Assembly: GCF_001693255.1 (NCBI RefSeq)
Contig: NZ_CP016474.1
Location: forward strand, 186,001-250,000
Direction: 5' to 3'
Source: Picosynechococcus sp. PCC 7003
GTDB taxonomy: Bacteria > Cyanobacteriota > Cyanobacteriia > Cyanobacteriales > MRBY01
Length of the DNA stretch: 64,000 bases
The notes under the pieces were generated by a model. It worked only from the letters and a program-made list of their open reading frames with translations. It did no database searches and was not told the DNA's origin. A program made the translations under genes and the position numbers. Positions 17,715 through 28,143 of the stretch are shown piece after piece; the stretch's first letter is position 1; every line of letters begins with the position of its first letter.

Positions 17715-19199
17715 ATGACCGTTTTGAAAACCATGACCCGCATTGATCGTCTTGCCTTCCTGTTGATCGTGATTTTTAGCTTGATGATCGGCATCGGCGT
17801 CGGCGGTGAGCAACTGTGTGGTGTGGATTGTCCGATTAATACCGGGCCAAGGGTGCGGGAATTTTCCTGGCAGGAGCAACGCATTGGCGGTGATGATACG
17901 GCGTTTATTTTGACCTTCGACCGACCGATGGATGCGGTGGGTGTTGAGGAAAATTTAGTGATTGACCCACCGCTCCCCGGCAAGACCAGTTGGGCGGGGA
18001 AGCGTTTGGCCTATACGCTACTGGCTCCGGCTCCCTATGGCCAGGATTATCAACTGACATTGCGGGGGGCGCGGGAAAAATTTGCGGCTTCTGGGAAATT
18101 AGGAAAAACAATGCAGCCATTTTCCAGTAGTTTTCGCACTCGCGATCGCGCCCTGGCCTATGTGGGCACCGATGAGACCCAAGAAGAAAAAGGGCGATTA
18201 ATTTTATATAACTGGACGAAGGATGAGAAGCGCATTTTAACGCCGCCGAACTTGGTGGTGCTGGACTTCCAGGTGTATCCAGAGGGGAAAGCCATTTTGT
18301 TTAGTGCAGTAGACCGGACGCGCCCAGCAGAAGGAATTCAGGATAGTCAGCTTTATCGAGTGAGTACAGGCTTGGGAGAAGATGATGTGTCCTCGGACTT
18401 GGAACTGGTTTTAGATAATCGCACCTACCAAAATTTACAATTTCAGCTTGCAGCAGATGGGGAGGCGATCGCCGTGCAACGGGTCAAGCGGGATGATCCG
18501 GCGGACTTTGGGCTGTGGTTAGTGGTTCCTGGGGAAGAGCCGCAACCTTTGGGATTGTCAGGGGGAGATTTTGCGATCGCCCCGGACGGGAAAACCATTG
18601 CCCTACCCCAGGGGAAAGGGATTGGTATTTTTTCCCTAGAAGATATCCAGGAAGAACCCCTCGACTTTTTGCCCCGCTTTGGTCAGGTGGTGACGTTTTC
18701 GCCCGATGGAACAACAGCGGTGCTGGTAGATTTCAACAGTGATAATCCAGAATTGCGCTACCGGCGATCGCTGTACTTGGTTAATAGCCGCGACCAGGAA
18801 CAGAAATTGCTCGATACGGATGGATCGGTGTTAGATTGCGACTTTAACCCCACTGAAACCCAGCTTTATTGTTTGCTAACGGAATTAATCCCTGGGGACG
18901 AATACCGGGAGCAACCCTATTTTGCTCAAATTGATCTCGAAACCCAGACGGTCTATCGCCTCGCCCAGTTGACCCAATACCAAGATATTGCCCTCAGCAT
19001 GGCCCCCGATGGTCTGGGGTTGCTGTTTAGCCAAGTGGTGACGGATATTACCGACGTGGAAGAGCCTTTTTTCCGCACAGCTTCCGGGGAGGCGATCGCC
19101 GGAGGGCAACTCTGGCTCATCGTTCCCGGTGAAACCCCTGACCAAACTCAATTGGAGGCCCTGCCCTTTGCGGGAGTTTATCCCCGTTGGCTGCCCTAG
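17715..19199 (+). CDS. Membrane-anchored Ig-like/beta-propeller-like protein, copy 2
   Basis: This 494-residue paralogue of the preceding gene is separated from it by 53 bases and probably co-transcribed. The anchor (LAFLLIVIFSLMIGIGVGG) is followed by the Ig-like domain (REFSWQEQRIGGDDTAFILT) and the same propeller-like part. Shared strings with copy 1 include YGQDYQ, GRLILYN and VYPEGKAILFSA. The copies have diverged widely except at these structural positions, so the duplication is old. Two periplasmic Cys residues follow the anchor (EQLCGVDC), which copy 1 lacks. Function unknown. A cell-envelope binding or sensing role is inference from the fold. Confidence 0.75.
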   Translation: MTVLKTMTRIDRLAFLLIVIFSLMIGIGVGGEQLCGVDCPINTGPRVREFSWQEQRIGGDDTAFILTFDRPMDAVGVEENLVIDPPLPGKTSWAGKRLAYTLLAPAPYGQDYQLTLRGAREKFAASGKLGKTMQPFSSSFRTRDRALAYVGTDETQEEKGRLILYNWTKDEKRILTPPNLVVLDFQVYPEGKAILFSAVDRTRPAEGIQDSQLYRVSTGLGEDDVSSDLELVLDNRTYQNLQFQLAADGEAIAVQRVKRDDPADFGLWLVVPGEEPQPLGLSGGDFAIAPDGKTIALPQGKGIGIFSLEDIQEEPLDFLPRFGQVVTFSPDGTTAVLVDFNSDNPELRYRRSLYLVNSRDQEQKLLDTDGSVLDCDFNPTETQLYCLLTELIPGDEYREQPYFAQIDLETQTVYRLAQLTQYQDIALSMAPDGLGLLFSQVVTDITDVEEPFFRTASGEAIAGGQLWLIVPGETPDQTQLEALPFAGVYPRWLP

Positions 19200-19208
19200 G
19201 ATGAGTTC

Positions 19209-20534
19209 TTACAGCAGGATTGAGGCCCGTTCTGCTAATGGCGATCGCTCGCCCTTGAGTAGGGTAATGTGACCGGCGATCGCCTCCTGTTTGAATTTTT
19301 CCACCACATAGGTCAAGCCATTACTGGACGCATCCACATAGGGATTATCAATCTGCTCCACATCCCCGGTGAGGATAATCTTGGTGCCTTCTCCGGCCCG
19401 GGTCAAAATGGTTTTTACTTCGTGGGGCGTTAAATTTTGGGCCTCATCAACGATCAAGATTTGTCGGGGAATCGTGCGGCCCCGGATATAGGTCAAGGGT
19501 TCAATTTGCAATAACCCCAATTCCATCAGTTCCTCATAGCCGTGCCGCCAGTGACGCGGTTTGTCTTTGAGATCTTGGGTATTGAAAATCAGATCTAAAT
19601 TGTCATAGAGCGGTTGCATCCAGGGAGTCAGTTTCTCTTTGATTTCCCCCGGTAGGTAGCCCAAATCTTTCCCCATGGGCACAATGGGCCGCGAAATTAG
19701 CAGTTGATTATAAAGCCGTTCCCCGGCCACCTTCGCTACCCCAGCAGCGAGGGCCAGGAGAGTTTTCCCCGTACCCGCTTTCCCGACTAAAGTTACCAGT
19801 TGAATCTCATCCCGCAGCAGCAATTCCAGAGCAAATTTCTGTTCACGGTTGCGCGCTTGAATATTAGAAACCGGGGCTTTTGTTGCTTTATTGAGAGGCA
19901 CCACCTGATGCTCGTCGTCACGACAAATGCCCAGGCCGGTATGGGTCGGCTTCAGGCGATCCACGAGGGTGACCGCTTGATTGAGGAAAAAAGTTTCTGG
20001 CAGGGTGATGGTGCCATTTTGATAAAATTCGGCGATCGCCTCGGAATCAACGAGAACTTCCGTCGTCCCCCCATAAAACTCATCGAGGTTGACCTTGCCC
20101 GTTTCATAATCCTCTGTGGTCAGACCCAAGACCCCGGCTTTAATGCGCAGATTGGTGTCTTTGCTGACAAGAACAACCGGACATTGACAACTATTTTGTT
20201 CTGTCAGGGCCACCGCCAAAATTTCATTATCACCAGAATTCCCTGCCAATTCCGTTGGTAAGGTTTTGAGAATTTCTGGTTTACAGAGGGCCACCCGGAG
20301 CAACCCTCCCTGATCGAGGGCGATGCCCTGCACCAAAGACCCTCCTTGGCTGAGGGCATCAAGGGTACGGGAAACTTGCCGCGCATTACGACCAATGGAA
20401 TCAACTTGTTTTTTGAAGCGGTCTAATTCTTCAATGATCGTAATCGGCAAGACCACTTCGTTATCCACAAAGGACAGCATCGCTTTGGGATCATGGAGCA
20501 AGACATTCGTATCCAGGACAAAGACTTTTTTCAT
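19209..20534 (-). CDS. PIN-PhoH family ATPase
   Basis: The protein of about 441 residues starts at 20534 (MKKVFVLDTNVLLHDP). The in-frame extension upstream adds seven residues without domain value. The N-terminal PIN domain (about 1-130) carries the acidic nuclease residues beginning with LDTNVLL. The C-terminal PhoH domain has Walker A LVGKAGTGKTLLALAAG and IVDEAQNLTPHEVKTILTRAG as Walker B/sensor, plus PMGKDLGYLPGEIKEKL typical of PhoH. PIN-PhoH fusions are predicted RNA helicase-nucleases. It converges on copy 2 of the tandem pair with only 9 bases between stop codons. The family is clear and the substrate unknown. Confidence 0.9.
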   Translation of the reverse strand: MKKVFVLDTNVLLHDPKAMLSFVDNEVVLPITIIEELDRFKKQVDSIGRNARQVSRTLDALSQGGSLVQGIALDQGGLLRVALCKPEILKTLPTELAGNSGDNEILAVALTEQNSCQCPVVLVSKDTNLRIKAGVLGLTTEDYETGKVNLDEFYGGTTEVLVDSEAIAEFYQNGTITLPETFFLNQAVTLVDRLKPTHTGLGICRDDEHQVVPLNKATKAPVSNIQARNREQKFALELLLRDEIQLVTLVGKAGTGKTLLALAAGVAKVAGERLYNQLLISRPIVPMGKDLGYLPGEIKEKLTPWMQPLYDNLDLIFNTQDLKDKPRHWRHGYEELMELGLLQIEPLTYIRGRTIPRQILIVDEAQNLTPHEVKTILTRAGEGTKIILTGDVEQIDNPYVDASSNGLTYVVEKFKQEAIAGHITLLKGERSPLAERASILL

Positions 20535-20662
20535 AGAGACCTGCCAGGGAATCAATAGCTCATAGTTCTATCGTCCTCTGTTTGATCCCGTCAGTGTTAA
20601 CTTTGCAATAAAAATTCTTTTAGGGAGAACTGAGCTTATGGGTTAATAAAGTATTTATGTAG

Positions 20663-21241
20663 TTAATTTTCGACAAAGTTAACCCGTTGATACAATTCTG
20701 AAAGTTTAATTTCTAGCGCAGCAAACTTGAATTTGATGACAGCATTTTCTCCCATTAATTCGGTTAATAGCCATTGGCGATCGCCTACCTTTTGATAAAG
20801 TTCTACCCGTGGGCAAGTCTGATCGATTAACAAATACTCCTGTAACTGAGGAATTGTGCGATAAAGGGCAAATTTTTGATTTTTATCAAATCCTTCGGTG
20901 GAGTTAGAAAGTACCTCAGCGATCATAGAGGGATTTGTCACCGCCATTTGGCTCTCGTCTAGAAAAACTGGTGCACCTTCAATCATCATCACATCAGGAT
21001 AAAGATAACTAGCCACATCTGGTAACCAAAGACGCATATCACTGACGAAGATTTCATATTGGCGATCGCTGATCTCAAACGGCAATAAGCGACTTAGATT
21101 TAAAGTCAAACGATTGTGATTTGCTGAAGCCCCTGCCATGGGAATAATTTTTCCTTGAATAAATTCATGTCTTAAGGCTGATCTCGCTTCCTGTTCGAGA
21201 TAATCTTCTACCGTAAAAAGTTGAGGGACTGTAGAAATCAT
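20663..21241 (-). CDS. Uma2 family (DUF820) putative nuclease A
   Basis: This 192-residue protein belongs to the Uma2/DUF820 family, with a PD-(D/E)XK nuclease-like fold. Family marks are the start FTVEDYLEQEA, the core YPDVMMIE (Asp), MIAEVLSNST (Glu) and a Lys in FDKNQKFALYRTI, followed by LQEYLLID. All expected acidic and basic positions seem present. Uma2 genes are very numerous in cyanobacteria and are often suspected of mobility, though their function is unproven. This copy lies between phoH and ureC. It is one of three within 15 kb. Confidence 0.85.
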   Translation of the reverse strand: MISTVPQLFTVEDYLEQEARSALRHEFIQGKIIPMAGASANHNRLTLNLSRLLPFEISDRQYEIFVSDMRLWLPDVASYLYPDVMMIEGAPVFLDESQMAVTNPSMIAEVLSNSTEGFDKNQKFALYRTIPQLQEYLLIDQTCPRVELYQKVGDRQWLLTELMGENAVIKFKFAALEIKLSELYQRVNFVEN

Positions 21242-21332
21242 TATTGATCTCCGATTTCATTGAGCCGATAGACAATTAACGTTGCTTTGAAGCCAATATC
21301 AAGAGTCTTTATTCTGTTGAATGAGATGATTT

Positions 21333-23042
21333 TTAAAACAAAAAGTACCGTTGGGCCATGGGTAAAACAGTGGCAGGTTCGCAGACGAGCATTTCTCCAT
21401 CTGCTCGCACATGGTAGGTTTCTGGATCTACTTCCATTCTAGGCAGATAATCATTTAACTTCAGATCGCGTTTCGTTAAGTTGCGGCAGTTGGCAACGGG
21501 TAAAACGGTTCTCTGGAGGCCCAATCGTGTCGCCACATCCGCTTCCATGGCCGCTTGGGAAACAAAGGTCAAAGCCGTGGACTGCATTGCTTTGCCGAAA
21601 TTGGCAAACATTGGCCGCATGTGGACGGGTTGAGGCGTTGGGATGCTGGCATTGGCATCTCCCATCTGGGCGTAGGCGATCGCCCCACCTTTGATCACCA
21701 GTTCCGGCTTTACCCCAAAGAAGGCCGGCTTCCAGAGACAAAGATCCGCATATTTTCCTTCCTCAATGGAACCGACGTAATTAGAAATGCCGTGGGTAAT
21801 TGCTGGGTTGATCGTGTATTTGGCGACGTAGCGTTTAATGCGGAAATTATCGTTATCCCCAACGTCCTCGGCTAGAGCGCCCCGTTGGACTTTCATTTTG
21901 TGGGCTGTTTGCCAGGTGCGAATGATCGTTTCCCCGACGCGCCCCATGGCCTGGGAATCGGAAGAAATCATGCTAAAGGCTCCCAGGTCATGCAAAATAT
22001 CTTCAGCGGCGATGGTTTCCCGGCGGATGCGTGATTCCGCAAAGGCGACATCTTCGGGGATGCTGCGGTCTAGGTGGTGACAAACCATCAACATATCCAG
22101 GTGTTCTTCCAGGGTGTTGAGGGTATAGGGACGGGTGGGATTGGTTGAAGAGGGCAACACGTTCGCTTCACCACAGACTTTAATGATGTCCGGCGCGTGG
22201 CCGCCCCCAGCCCCCTCGGTGTGATAGGTGTGGATGACGCGATTTTTAAAGGCGGCGATCGTATCTTCCACAAAGCCCGCTTCGTTGAGGGTGTCGGTGT
22301 GGATCGCGACCTGGACATCAAACTGATCGGCGACGCTTAGGCAGTTGTCGATGGCGGCGGGAGTTGTGCCCCAGTCTTCGTGGAGTTTCAGGCCGATCAC
22401 CCCAGCACGAACCTGTTCGATTAGTCCTTCCGGTTTGGCGCTATTACCTTTCCCCGTAAAGCCGAGATTGATCGGAAACCCTTCCGCCGCTTCGAGCATT
22501 CGGGAAATATGCCATTCGCCTGGGGTGCAAGTGGTGGCATTGGTGCCTGTGGCTGGGCCGGTACCACCACCGATCATAGTGGTAATGCCAGAAGCTAAAG
22601 CCGTTTCAATTTGTTGGGGACAGATAAAGTGCACATGGCTATCGATGGCCCCAGCGGTGAGGATGTGTCCTTCGCCAGCGATCGCCTCAGTGCCGGGGCC
22701 AATAATGATGTCGATATTGTCTTGAATATCAGGGTTGCCAGCTTTGCCGATTTTGTAAATTTTGCCGTCTTTGATGCCGACATCAGCCTTGACGATGCCC
22801 CACCAGTCCACGATCAGTGCATTGGTAATCACCGTATCCACAGCCCCGTCAGCACGGGTAACAGCAGATTGCCCCATGCCATCGCGGATCACTTTGCCGC
22901 CCCCAAATTTCACCTCATCCCCATAAGTCGTGAAATCCTGTTCTACTTCCAGCCATAGTTCCGTATCTGCCAAACGCAGGCGATCGCCCACCGTGGGGCC
23001 ATAGGTTTCTGCATAGGCGCGGCGTGACATCCGGTAACTCAT
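21333..23042 (-). CDS. ureC: Urease subunit alpha
   Basis: The 569-residue protein is the catalytic urease subunit, which hydrolyses urea to ammonia and carbamate in the cytoplasm using two Ni ions. Visible nickel ligands are HVHFICP (first His pair), the carbamylated Lys in [19 protein letters not shown] and the [15 protein letters not shown] segment. The flap Cys region is [12 protein letters not shown]. Length matches the family. The other urease genes (ureA, ureB and accessory genes) are not in the window, as is usual for scattered cyanobacterial urease genes. It is divergent from hypE, placing two nickel systems side by side. Confidence 0.97.
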   Translation of the reverse strand: MSYRMSRRAYAETYGPTVGDRLRLADTELWLEVEQDFTTYGDEVKFGGGKVIRDGMGQSAVTRADGAVDTVITNALIVDWWGIVKADVGIKDGKIYKIGKAGNPDIQDNIDIIIGPGTEAIAGEGHILTAGAIDSHVHFICPQQIETALASGITTMIGGGTGPATGTNATTCTPGEWHISRMLEAAEGFPINLGFTGKGNSAKPEGLIEQVRAGVIGLKLHEDWGTTPAAIDNCLSVADQFDVQVAIHTDTLNEAGFVEDTIAAFKNRVIHTYHTEGAGGGHAPDIIKVCGEANVLPSSTNPTRPYTLNTLEEHLDMLMVCHHLDRSIPEDVAFAESRIRRETIAAEDILHDLGAFSMISSDSQAMGRVGETIIRTWQTAHKMKVQRGALAEDVGDNDNFRIKRYVAKYTINPAITHGISNYVGSIEEGKYADLCLWKPAFFGVKPELVIKGGAIAYAQMGDANASIPTPQPVHMRPMFANFGKAMQSTALTFVSQAAMEADVATRLGLQRTVLPVANCRNLTKRDLKLNDYLPRMEVDPETYHVRADGEMLVCEPATVLPMAQRYFLF

Positions 23043-23250
23043 GGGGACTCCTTCTTGCGTTGAGGCTCAATTCTCAGTCCAGATTACCCCATCTCCCAAG
23101 CCCTGAACCGTAGCTGAGACAACTTGTTAGATCGGCGATATTTCATCCAGGCGACTCAGGATTTTAACTTTCATTGCCGGAGTGATGGCGGGGTTCTTTT
23201 TCCCTTGGAGAGACGCTACCTTAAACGAAAAAACAAGCAATGCACCCTCC

Positions 23251-24288
23251 ATGGATTTAACCTGTCCGATTCCCTTACAAAATACGTCCCACGTGCTGTT
23301 GGCCCATGGCGGTGGCGGCAAACTAATGCAGGATCTCATCGACAAAATGTTTGCCATGGCCTTTGGGAAATCCTGCACGAGCCATGATGCGGCCCAGTTA
23401 ACCATGCCAACCGGAGAATTGGCCTTGACGACGGATTCCTATGTGGTGCAGCCCCTCTTTTTTCCGGGGGGAGACATTGGCAAATTGGCAGTTTATGGCA
23501 CGGTAAACGATTTGACGATGGCGGGGGCGCGACCCTTGTATCTGAGTGTGGGTTTTATTTTGGAAGAAGGTTTACCCTTAGAAACCCTCTGGCGGATTGT
23601 GATTTCGATGCAACAGGCGGCCCAGGCAGTTGGGATACAGATCGTCACGGGGGATACGAAGGTGGTGGAACGGGGAAAAGGGGACGGCATTTTTATTAAT
23701 ACGTCGGGTGTTGGGGTGATTGGATCGGGGCTTAAGATTCAACCAAAGGCGATCGCCCCTGGGGATGCGATTTTAGTCAGTGGGGACTTGGGCCGCCATG
23801 GGATTGCGATCATGGCCCAGCGGGAGGGTTTAGCCTTTGAAACGACCATTGAAAGTGATTGTGCGCCCTTGGTGAATCCGGTGCAGGATTTATTATCTGC
23901 GGGGATTGGGGTGCATTGTCTGCGGGATGTGACGCGGGGCGGACTGGCGGCGGTGTTGAATGAGTTGGCGATCGCCTCTGGTTTCAACATGGAAGTGATC
24001 GAGCGGGACATTCCGGTGCGGGAGGATGTGCGGGGGGCCTGTGAAATTTTGGGATTTGATCCGTTGTACGTGGCGAATGAGGGGCGATTTGTGGCGTTTG
24101 TGCCGCCCGATCAAGCGGACAAAAGTTTAGAAATTTTGCGATCGCACCAAGCCAACGCCCAGATCATCGGTCAAGTCACCACCCCCCTCTCGCCTGACGA
24201 TATTGCCCCCGTCACCTTAAAAAACGCCTTTGGCATCGCGCGGATTTTAGACCGTTTAAGCGGTGAACAGTTGCCCCGTATTTGTTAG
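23251..24288 (+). CDS. hypE: Hydrogenase maturation protein HypE
   Basis: HypE dehydrates the carbamoyl group on its own C-terminal Cys to thiocyanate, giving CN ligands for the [NiFe] site. The C-terminus is [10 protein letters not shown], with the essential terminal Cys in the PRIC motif. The N-terminus has the AIRS/PurM-type [13 protein letters not shown] and then [18 protein letters not shown] and [11 protein letters not shown] placed the start at 23251 ([10 protein letters not shown]), giving 345 residues. An in-frame codon at 23182 would add 23 residues without similarity to the family. It precedes the hox operon by 346 bases and may have its own promoter. Confidence 0.95.
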   Translation: MDLTCPIPLQNTSHVLLAHGGGGKLMQDLIDKMFAMAFGKSCTSHDAAQLTMPTGELALTTDSYVVQPLFFPGGDIGKLAVYGTVNDLTMAGARPLYLSVGFILEEGLPLETLWRIVISMQQAAQAVGIQIVTGDTKVVERGKGDGIFINTSGVGVIGSGLKIQPKAIAPGDAILVSGDLGRHGIAIMAQREGLAFETTIESDCAPLVNPVQDLLSAGIGVHCLRDVTRGGLAAVLNELAIASGFNMEVIERDIPVREDVRGACEILGFDPLYVANEGRFVAFVPPDQADKSLEILRSHQANAQIIGQVTTPLSPDDIAPVTLKNAFGIARILDRLSGEQLPRIC

Positions 24289-24634
24289 AAAATCATTAAT
24301 AAAATGCGTCATATTCTTAATCTTAAATTAAGCAACAAAAAAATTGTTTTTCTAGGACATGGAAGCTCAACATTCAAGAATTGTTACATGATTTTTGGGA
24401 GAGAAAATTTCACCACTTAGGATGTAACTGTAAGCCAATGAATTTTTTGTAAAAATCTGTTGGGGTCAAGGGCAAAATCTTAAGATTTTCTATAAAAAAA
24501 GACCTCTTTGTCGTTTCATAAAAGGTTAGATTAGATTAATTTTGAGGCTTGTTTGCCTCTCCCTAGGCTGTTATTTCAACTATTTCAACGGGCGATCGCC
24601 CCCATTGTTTCTGCCGTAGTTTCAGGAAGTTACC
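24289..24634 (+). promoter_or_regulatory. Region upstream of the hox operon with weak promoter candidate
   Basis: These 346 bases hold no gene. They are AT-rich and include TTGTCG at 24508-24513 followed after 17 bases by TTAGAT, a weak sigma70-type promoter candidate about 100 bases before hoxE. A GCGATCGC (HIP1) lies just before the start. I see no clear terminator for hypE, so read-through into hox is possible. LexA and AbrB-type regulators act on hox promoters in other cyanobacteria, but I cannot identify their sites here. Confidence 0.35.
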
Positions 24635-25126
24635 ATGCCCACAACCCATGCTGTCCCTGTCGATAAACGTTTTCGGGTGCTAGAAGTCACCATGAAGCGG
24701 AATCAGTATCGCCAAGATACGCTGATCGAGGTGTTGCATAAGGCGCAGGAGGTGTTTGGCTATCTCGAAGATGAGGTGCTGGAGTACGTGGCGCGGGGAT
24801 TGAAACTGCCCCTCAGTCGGGTGTACGGGGTGGCGACGTTTTACCATTTGTTTTCGCTGAAACCGAAGGGGAAACATACTTGTGTCGTCTGTTTGGGGAC
24901 GGCGTGCTACGTGAAAGGCTCCCAACAACTCCTCGACAAAATCGATGAAACCCTCCACATTAAGCCGGGGGAAACAACGCCGGATGATCAAATTTCGCTG
25001 GTAACGGCACGGTGTATTGGGGCCTGTGGCATTGCGCCAGCGGTGGTTTATGACGATGAGGTGTGCGGGAAACAGAACGCCGATCAGGTGATGGCAAGGC
25101 TGAAGCAGTTATCTGAGGGAAGTTGA
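24635..25126 (+). CDS. hoxE: Bidirectional hydrogenase subunit HoxE
   Basis: HoxE (163 residues) is the NuoE-like subunit of the NAD(P)-linked [NiFe] hydrogenase. It holds one thioredoxin-fold [2Fe-2S] cluster with Cys in CVVCLGTACYVKGS (near residues 89-102) and TARCIGACGIAP (near 128-139). It links the diaphorase module to electron carriers such as ferredoxin. It is the first gene of the hox cluster, with a GGAAG ribosome-binding site five bases upstream, and is followed by hoxF after 63 bases. Confidence 0.97.
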   Translation: MPTTHAVPVDKRFRVLEVTMKRNQYRQDTLIEVLHKAQEVFGYLEDEVLEYVARGLKLPLSRVYGVATFYHLFSLKPKGKHTCVVCLGTACYVKGSQQLLDKIDETLHIKPGETTPDDQISLVTARCIGACGIAPAVVYDDEVCGKQNADQVMARLKQLSEGS

Positions 25127-25189
25127 CAGATACCAGTGATCAGGTGTCAGACATCAAAGTTTTATTTGTAGTCAGGATTTGCGGGAAAG

Positions 25190-26794
25190 ATGACGGATTT
25201 AGCGGAATTATTTGAAATTGCGGAAGCGGAACAGGACAGCCACACAAAAATTCAGATTCGCTGTTGTACGGCGGCGGGTTGTATGTCCTCTGGCAGTTTG
25301 GCGGTAAAAGAGGAGCTGGAAAAACGGATTCAGGAAAAAAATTTGGGCGATCGCCTGGAGGTGGTTCCCGTCGGTTGTATGAAACTCTGTGGCTTTGCGC
25401 CCTTGGTGGATGTGAGCGATGAGACTTGTTTTCAGCAGGTTTTGCCGGAGGTGGCCGGGGATATTGTGGCGGCAGCCATCGGGGAAACCCCCTCGGATAA
25501 GCTAGAAATCTGCGATCGCCAAGCCCCATTTTTCACGTTACAAAAACCCGTGGTGCTGGAAAATAGCGGCAAAATTGACCCCGAACGGATTGAAGCCTAC
25601 ATTGCGCGGGGCGGCTATCGGTCATTGCACCAAGTGCTCGAAGATATGACCCCGATGGAGGTGGTCGAGGAAATTACCAAAAGTGGGCTACGGGGGCGCG
25701 GCGGCGGTGGCTATCCCACGGGCTTGAAATGGGCGACCGTCGCCAAAATGCCGGGGGATCAAAAATATATTGTCTGTAATGCCGACGAAGGGGATCCGGG
25801 GGCATTTATGGATCGCGCGGTCTTAGAAAGTGATCCCCACCGAGTCCTCGAAGGGATGGCGATCGCCGGCTATGCCGTAGGCGCAAACCACGGGTATATC
25901 TACATCCGCGCCGAATATCCCCTCGCGATCCAACGGCTCGAAAAAGCGATCAAACAAGCCAAGAGCAAAGGCTTACTCGGCAGCCAGATCTTTAATTCCC
26001 CCTTCAATTTCACCATCGATATCCGTATTGGTGCGGGCGCATTCGTTTGTGGCGAAGAAACCGCCCTGATTGCCTCCATCGAAGGCGGACGGGGAACCCC
26101 CAGACCCAGACCCCCCTACCCCGCCCAGTCTGGACTATGGGGGCATCCCACCCTAATCAACAACGTCGAAACCTACGCCAACATCGTCCCAATCATCCGC
26201 GAAGGCGCAGACTGGTTTAGCAGCATCGGCACCGAAAAAAGCAAAGGCACAAAGGTTTTTGCCCTCACCGGAAAAGTTGCCAAAAATGGCTTGATTGAAG
26301 TACCGATGGGAACCCCCGTCCGGCAAATTGTCGAGCAAATGGGCGGTGGCATCCCCGACGGCGGCACAGTCAAATCCGTCCAAACCGGAGGCCCCTCCGG
26401 TGGCTGCATTCCCGCTGAATATCTTGATACCCCCATCGAATACGATTCGCTCATTAAACTCGGTACGATGATGGGTTCCGGCGGCATGATCGTCATGGAC
26501 GAAGCCACCAGCATGGTCGATGTGGCGAAATTTTATATGGAATTTTGCCAGTGCGAATCCTGCGGCAAATGTATCCCCTGCCGTGCCGGAACGGTGCAAA
26601 TGTCGGGGCTACTCAGCAAAATGCTCAAGGGACAGGCTGAACCCAAGGACATTGAACTGCTCGAACAGCTTTGTTACATGGTCAAGGAAGCCAGCTTGTG
26701 TGGGTTGGGACAGAGTGCGCCCAATCCTATTTTGAGTACCCTGCGCTATTTCCGCGCGGAATATGATGCCCTCGTGGGGAGTAACGCCGATTAA
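25190..26794 (+). CDS. hoxF: Bidirectional hydrogenase diaphorase subunit HoxF
   Basis: HoxF (534 residues) is the NuoF-like flavoprotein that exchanges electrons with NAD(P)H. An N-terminal thioredoxin-like [2Fe-2S] domain has CCTAAGC and GCMKLCG Cys motifs. The FMN/NADH domain starts with the Gly-rich [16 protein letters not shown] near residue 165 and continues with [14 protein letters not shown]. The C-terminal [4Fe-4S] site is [14 protein letters not shown] near 448-461 plus a later Cys in EASLCGLGQ. It forms the catalytic diaphorase part together with HoxE and HoxU. Base composition is GC-rich like the neighbouring housekeeping genes. Confidence 0.97.
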   Translation: MTDLAELFEIAEAEQDSHTKIQIRCCTAAGCMSSGSLAVKEELEKRIQEKNLGDRLEVVPVGCMKLCGFAPLVDVSDETCFQQVLPEVAGDIVAAAIGETPSDKLEICDRQAPFFTLQKPVVLENSGKIDPERIEAYIARGGYRSLHQVLEDMTPMEVVEEITKSGLRGRGGGGYPTGLKWATVAKMPGDQKYIVCNADEGDPGAFMDRAVLESDPHRVLEGMAIAGYAVGANHGYIYIRAEYPLAIQRLEKAIKQAKSKGLLGSQIFNSPFNFTIDIRIGAGAFVCGEETALIASIEGGRGTPRPRPPYPAQSGLWGHPTLINNVETYANIVPIIREGADWFSSIGTEKSKGTKVFALTGKVAKNGLIEVPMGTPVRQIVEQMGGGIPDGGTVKSVQTGGPSGGCIPAEYLDTPIEYDSLIKLGTMMGSGGMIVMDEATSMVDVAKFYMEFCQCESCGKCIPCRAGTVQMSGLLSKMLKGQAEPKDIELLEQLCYMVKEASLCGLGQSAPNPILSTLRYFRAEYDALVGSNAD

Positions 26795-26864
26795 ATTTCC
26801 TCTAAAAATTCAAAAAATTCTATGCAGTCCTTAAAACAAGCACCCTAAGCAGCAACGCAAAACT

Positions 26865-27581
26865 ATGGCAGTCAACACTTTAACGATAAATGATCAGCTA
26901 ATCAGTGCCCGCGCGGGGGAAACGATCCTCGAAGCCGCCCGTGATGCGGGGATTCACATTCCGACCCTGTGCCATCTGGAGGGGGTCGCCGATGTGGGGG
27001 CGTGTCGCCTCTGCCTCGTGGAAATTGAGGGGAGCAATAAACTCCAACCCGCCTGTGTGACGGAGGTGATGGAGGGGATGGTCGTCCAGACCCACACAGA
27101 AAAATTGGCTGAATATCGCCGGATGACGGTGGAATTGCTCTTCGCGGAAGGGAACCATGTCTGCGCGGTTTGTGTGGCGAACGGTCACTGTGAGTTGCAG
27201 GATATGGCGGTGGAGGTGGGGATGGATCATTCGCGCTTTCCGTACCAATATCCGCAGCGGGAGGTGGATATTTCCCACAAACAATTTGGCATTGACCATA
27301 ACCGCTGTATCCTCTGTACCCGCTGTGTGCGGGTCTGTGATGAAATCGAGGGGGCGCACGTCTGGGATGTGGCGAATCGGGGGGGAGAATCAAAAATTAT
27401 CTCCGGTTTAAATCAGCCCTGGGGCGAGGTGGATGCCTGTACGAGTTGCGGCAAATGTGTGGATGCTTGTCCGACGGGATCCATTTTCCGCAAGGGGGCA
27501 ACGGTGGGCAGTAAACTCGGCGATCGCCAAAAACTCGAATTTTTAATTACCGCACGCACAAAAGGGGAGTGGACAAGATAA
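26865..27581 (+). CDS. hoxU: Bidirectional hydrogenase subunit HoxU
   Basis: HoxU (238 residues) is the NuoG-like electron-wire subunit of the diaphorase. It has an N-terminal [2Fe-2S] domain ([20 protein letters not shown]), a His/Cys-ligated [4Fe-4S] site ([16 protein letters not shown]) and two ferredoxin-type [4Fe-4S] sites ([15 protein letters not shown] and [14 protein letters not shown]). Electrons pass from HoxF to HoxY through these clusters. Its stop codon overlaps the hoxY start by one base (TAATG), which indicates translational coupling. The base composition changes sharply after this gene. Confidence 0.97.
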   Translation: MAVNTLTINDQLISARAGETILEAARDAGIHIPTLCHLEGVADVGACRLCLVEIEGSNKLQPACVTEVMEGMVVQTHTEKLAEYRRMTVELLFAEGNHVCAVCVANGHCELQDMAVEVGMDHSRFPYQYPQREVDISHKQFGIDHNRCILCTRCVRVCDEIEGAHVWDVANRGGESKIISGLNQPWGEVDACTSCGKCVDACPTGSIFRKGATVGSKLGDRQKLEFLITARTKGEWTR

Positions 27582-28138
27582 TGGCAGATCAAAAGCTTCG
27601 GTTTGCAACAATTTGGTTGGCGGGTTGTTCCGGTTGCCATATGTCTTTTTTAGACCTTGATGAGTTTCTGATTGAGTTAACCAAACATATAGATGTGGTG
27701 TTTAGCCCCGTCGGCTCTGATGTCAAAGATTACCCAGAAAATGTCGATGTCTGTCTCATTGAAGGCGCAGTCGCCAATCAAGAAAATTTGGAATTGTTAG
27801 AAAAAGTTCGTCAAAATACAAAGCTATTAATTGCCTTTGGGGATTGTGCCGTAACGACGAATGTTACAGGCATTCGCAATCAAAAGGGAGATGCCCAAAC
27901 AATTTTAGAACGGGGTTATCAAGAACTCACCGAAGAACACCAATTACCCCAACAAATTACCGGGGGAATTTTGCCGCCCCTTTTACCCAGAGTTTTGCCA
28001 ATTCATGAAGTTGTCAATATCGATTTATTCCTCCCTGGATGCCCTCCCGATGCCGATAGAATTAAAGCGGCGATCGCCCCATTATTAGAAGGGAAATTAC
28101 CGGAGATGGTCGGGCGCGACATGATTAAATTCGGCTAG
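27581..28138 (+). CDS. hoxY: Bidirectional hydrogenase small subunit HoxY
   Basis: HoxY is the [NiFe] hydrogenase small subunit that carries the proximal [4Fe-4S] cluster. Its ligands are visible in LAGCSGCHMSFLDL near residues 14-27, FGDCAVTTN and LPGCPPDAD. I chose the start at 27581 (MADQKLRF), overlapping the hoxU stop by one base, because a GGGGAG site stands at the right distance. An in-frame upstream codon would place the start inside hoxU. Length is 185 residues, normal for HoxY. From here on, A+T content rises visibly compared with hoxEFU. Confidence 0.96.
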   Translation: MADQKLRFATIWLAGCSGCHMSFLDLDEFLIELTKHIDVVFSPVGSDVKDYPENVDVCLIEGAVANQENLELLEKVRQNTKLLIAFGDCAVTTNVTGIRNQKGDAQTILERGYQELTEEHQLPQQITGGILPPLLPRVLPIHEVVNIDLFLPGCPPDADRIKAAIAPLLEGKLPEMVGRDMIKFG

Positions 28139-28143
28139 ATTTT

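Noticed and set aside
23182-23250. Upstream start for HypE
   Set aside because: The added 23 residues do not resemble HypE N-termini. The start at 23251 leads directly into the conserved domain.
24289-24634. LexA or AbrB operator before hoxE
   Set aside because: Such regulators act on hox promoters elsewhere, but no convincing operator sequence was found in this region.
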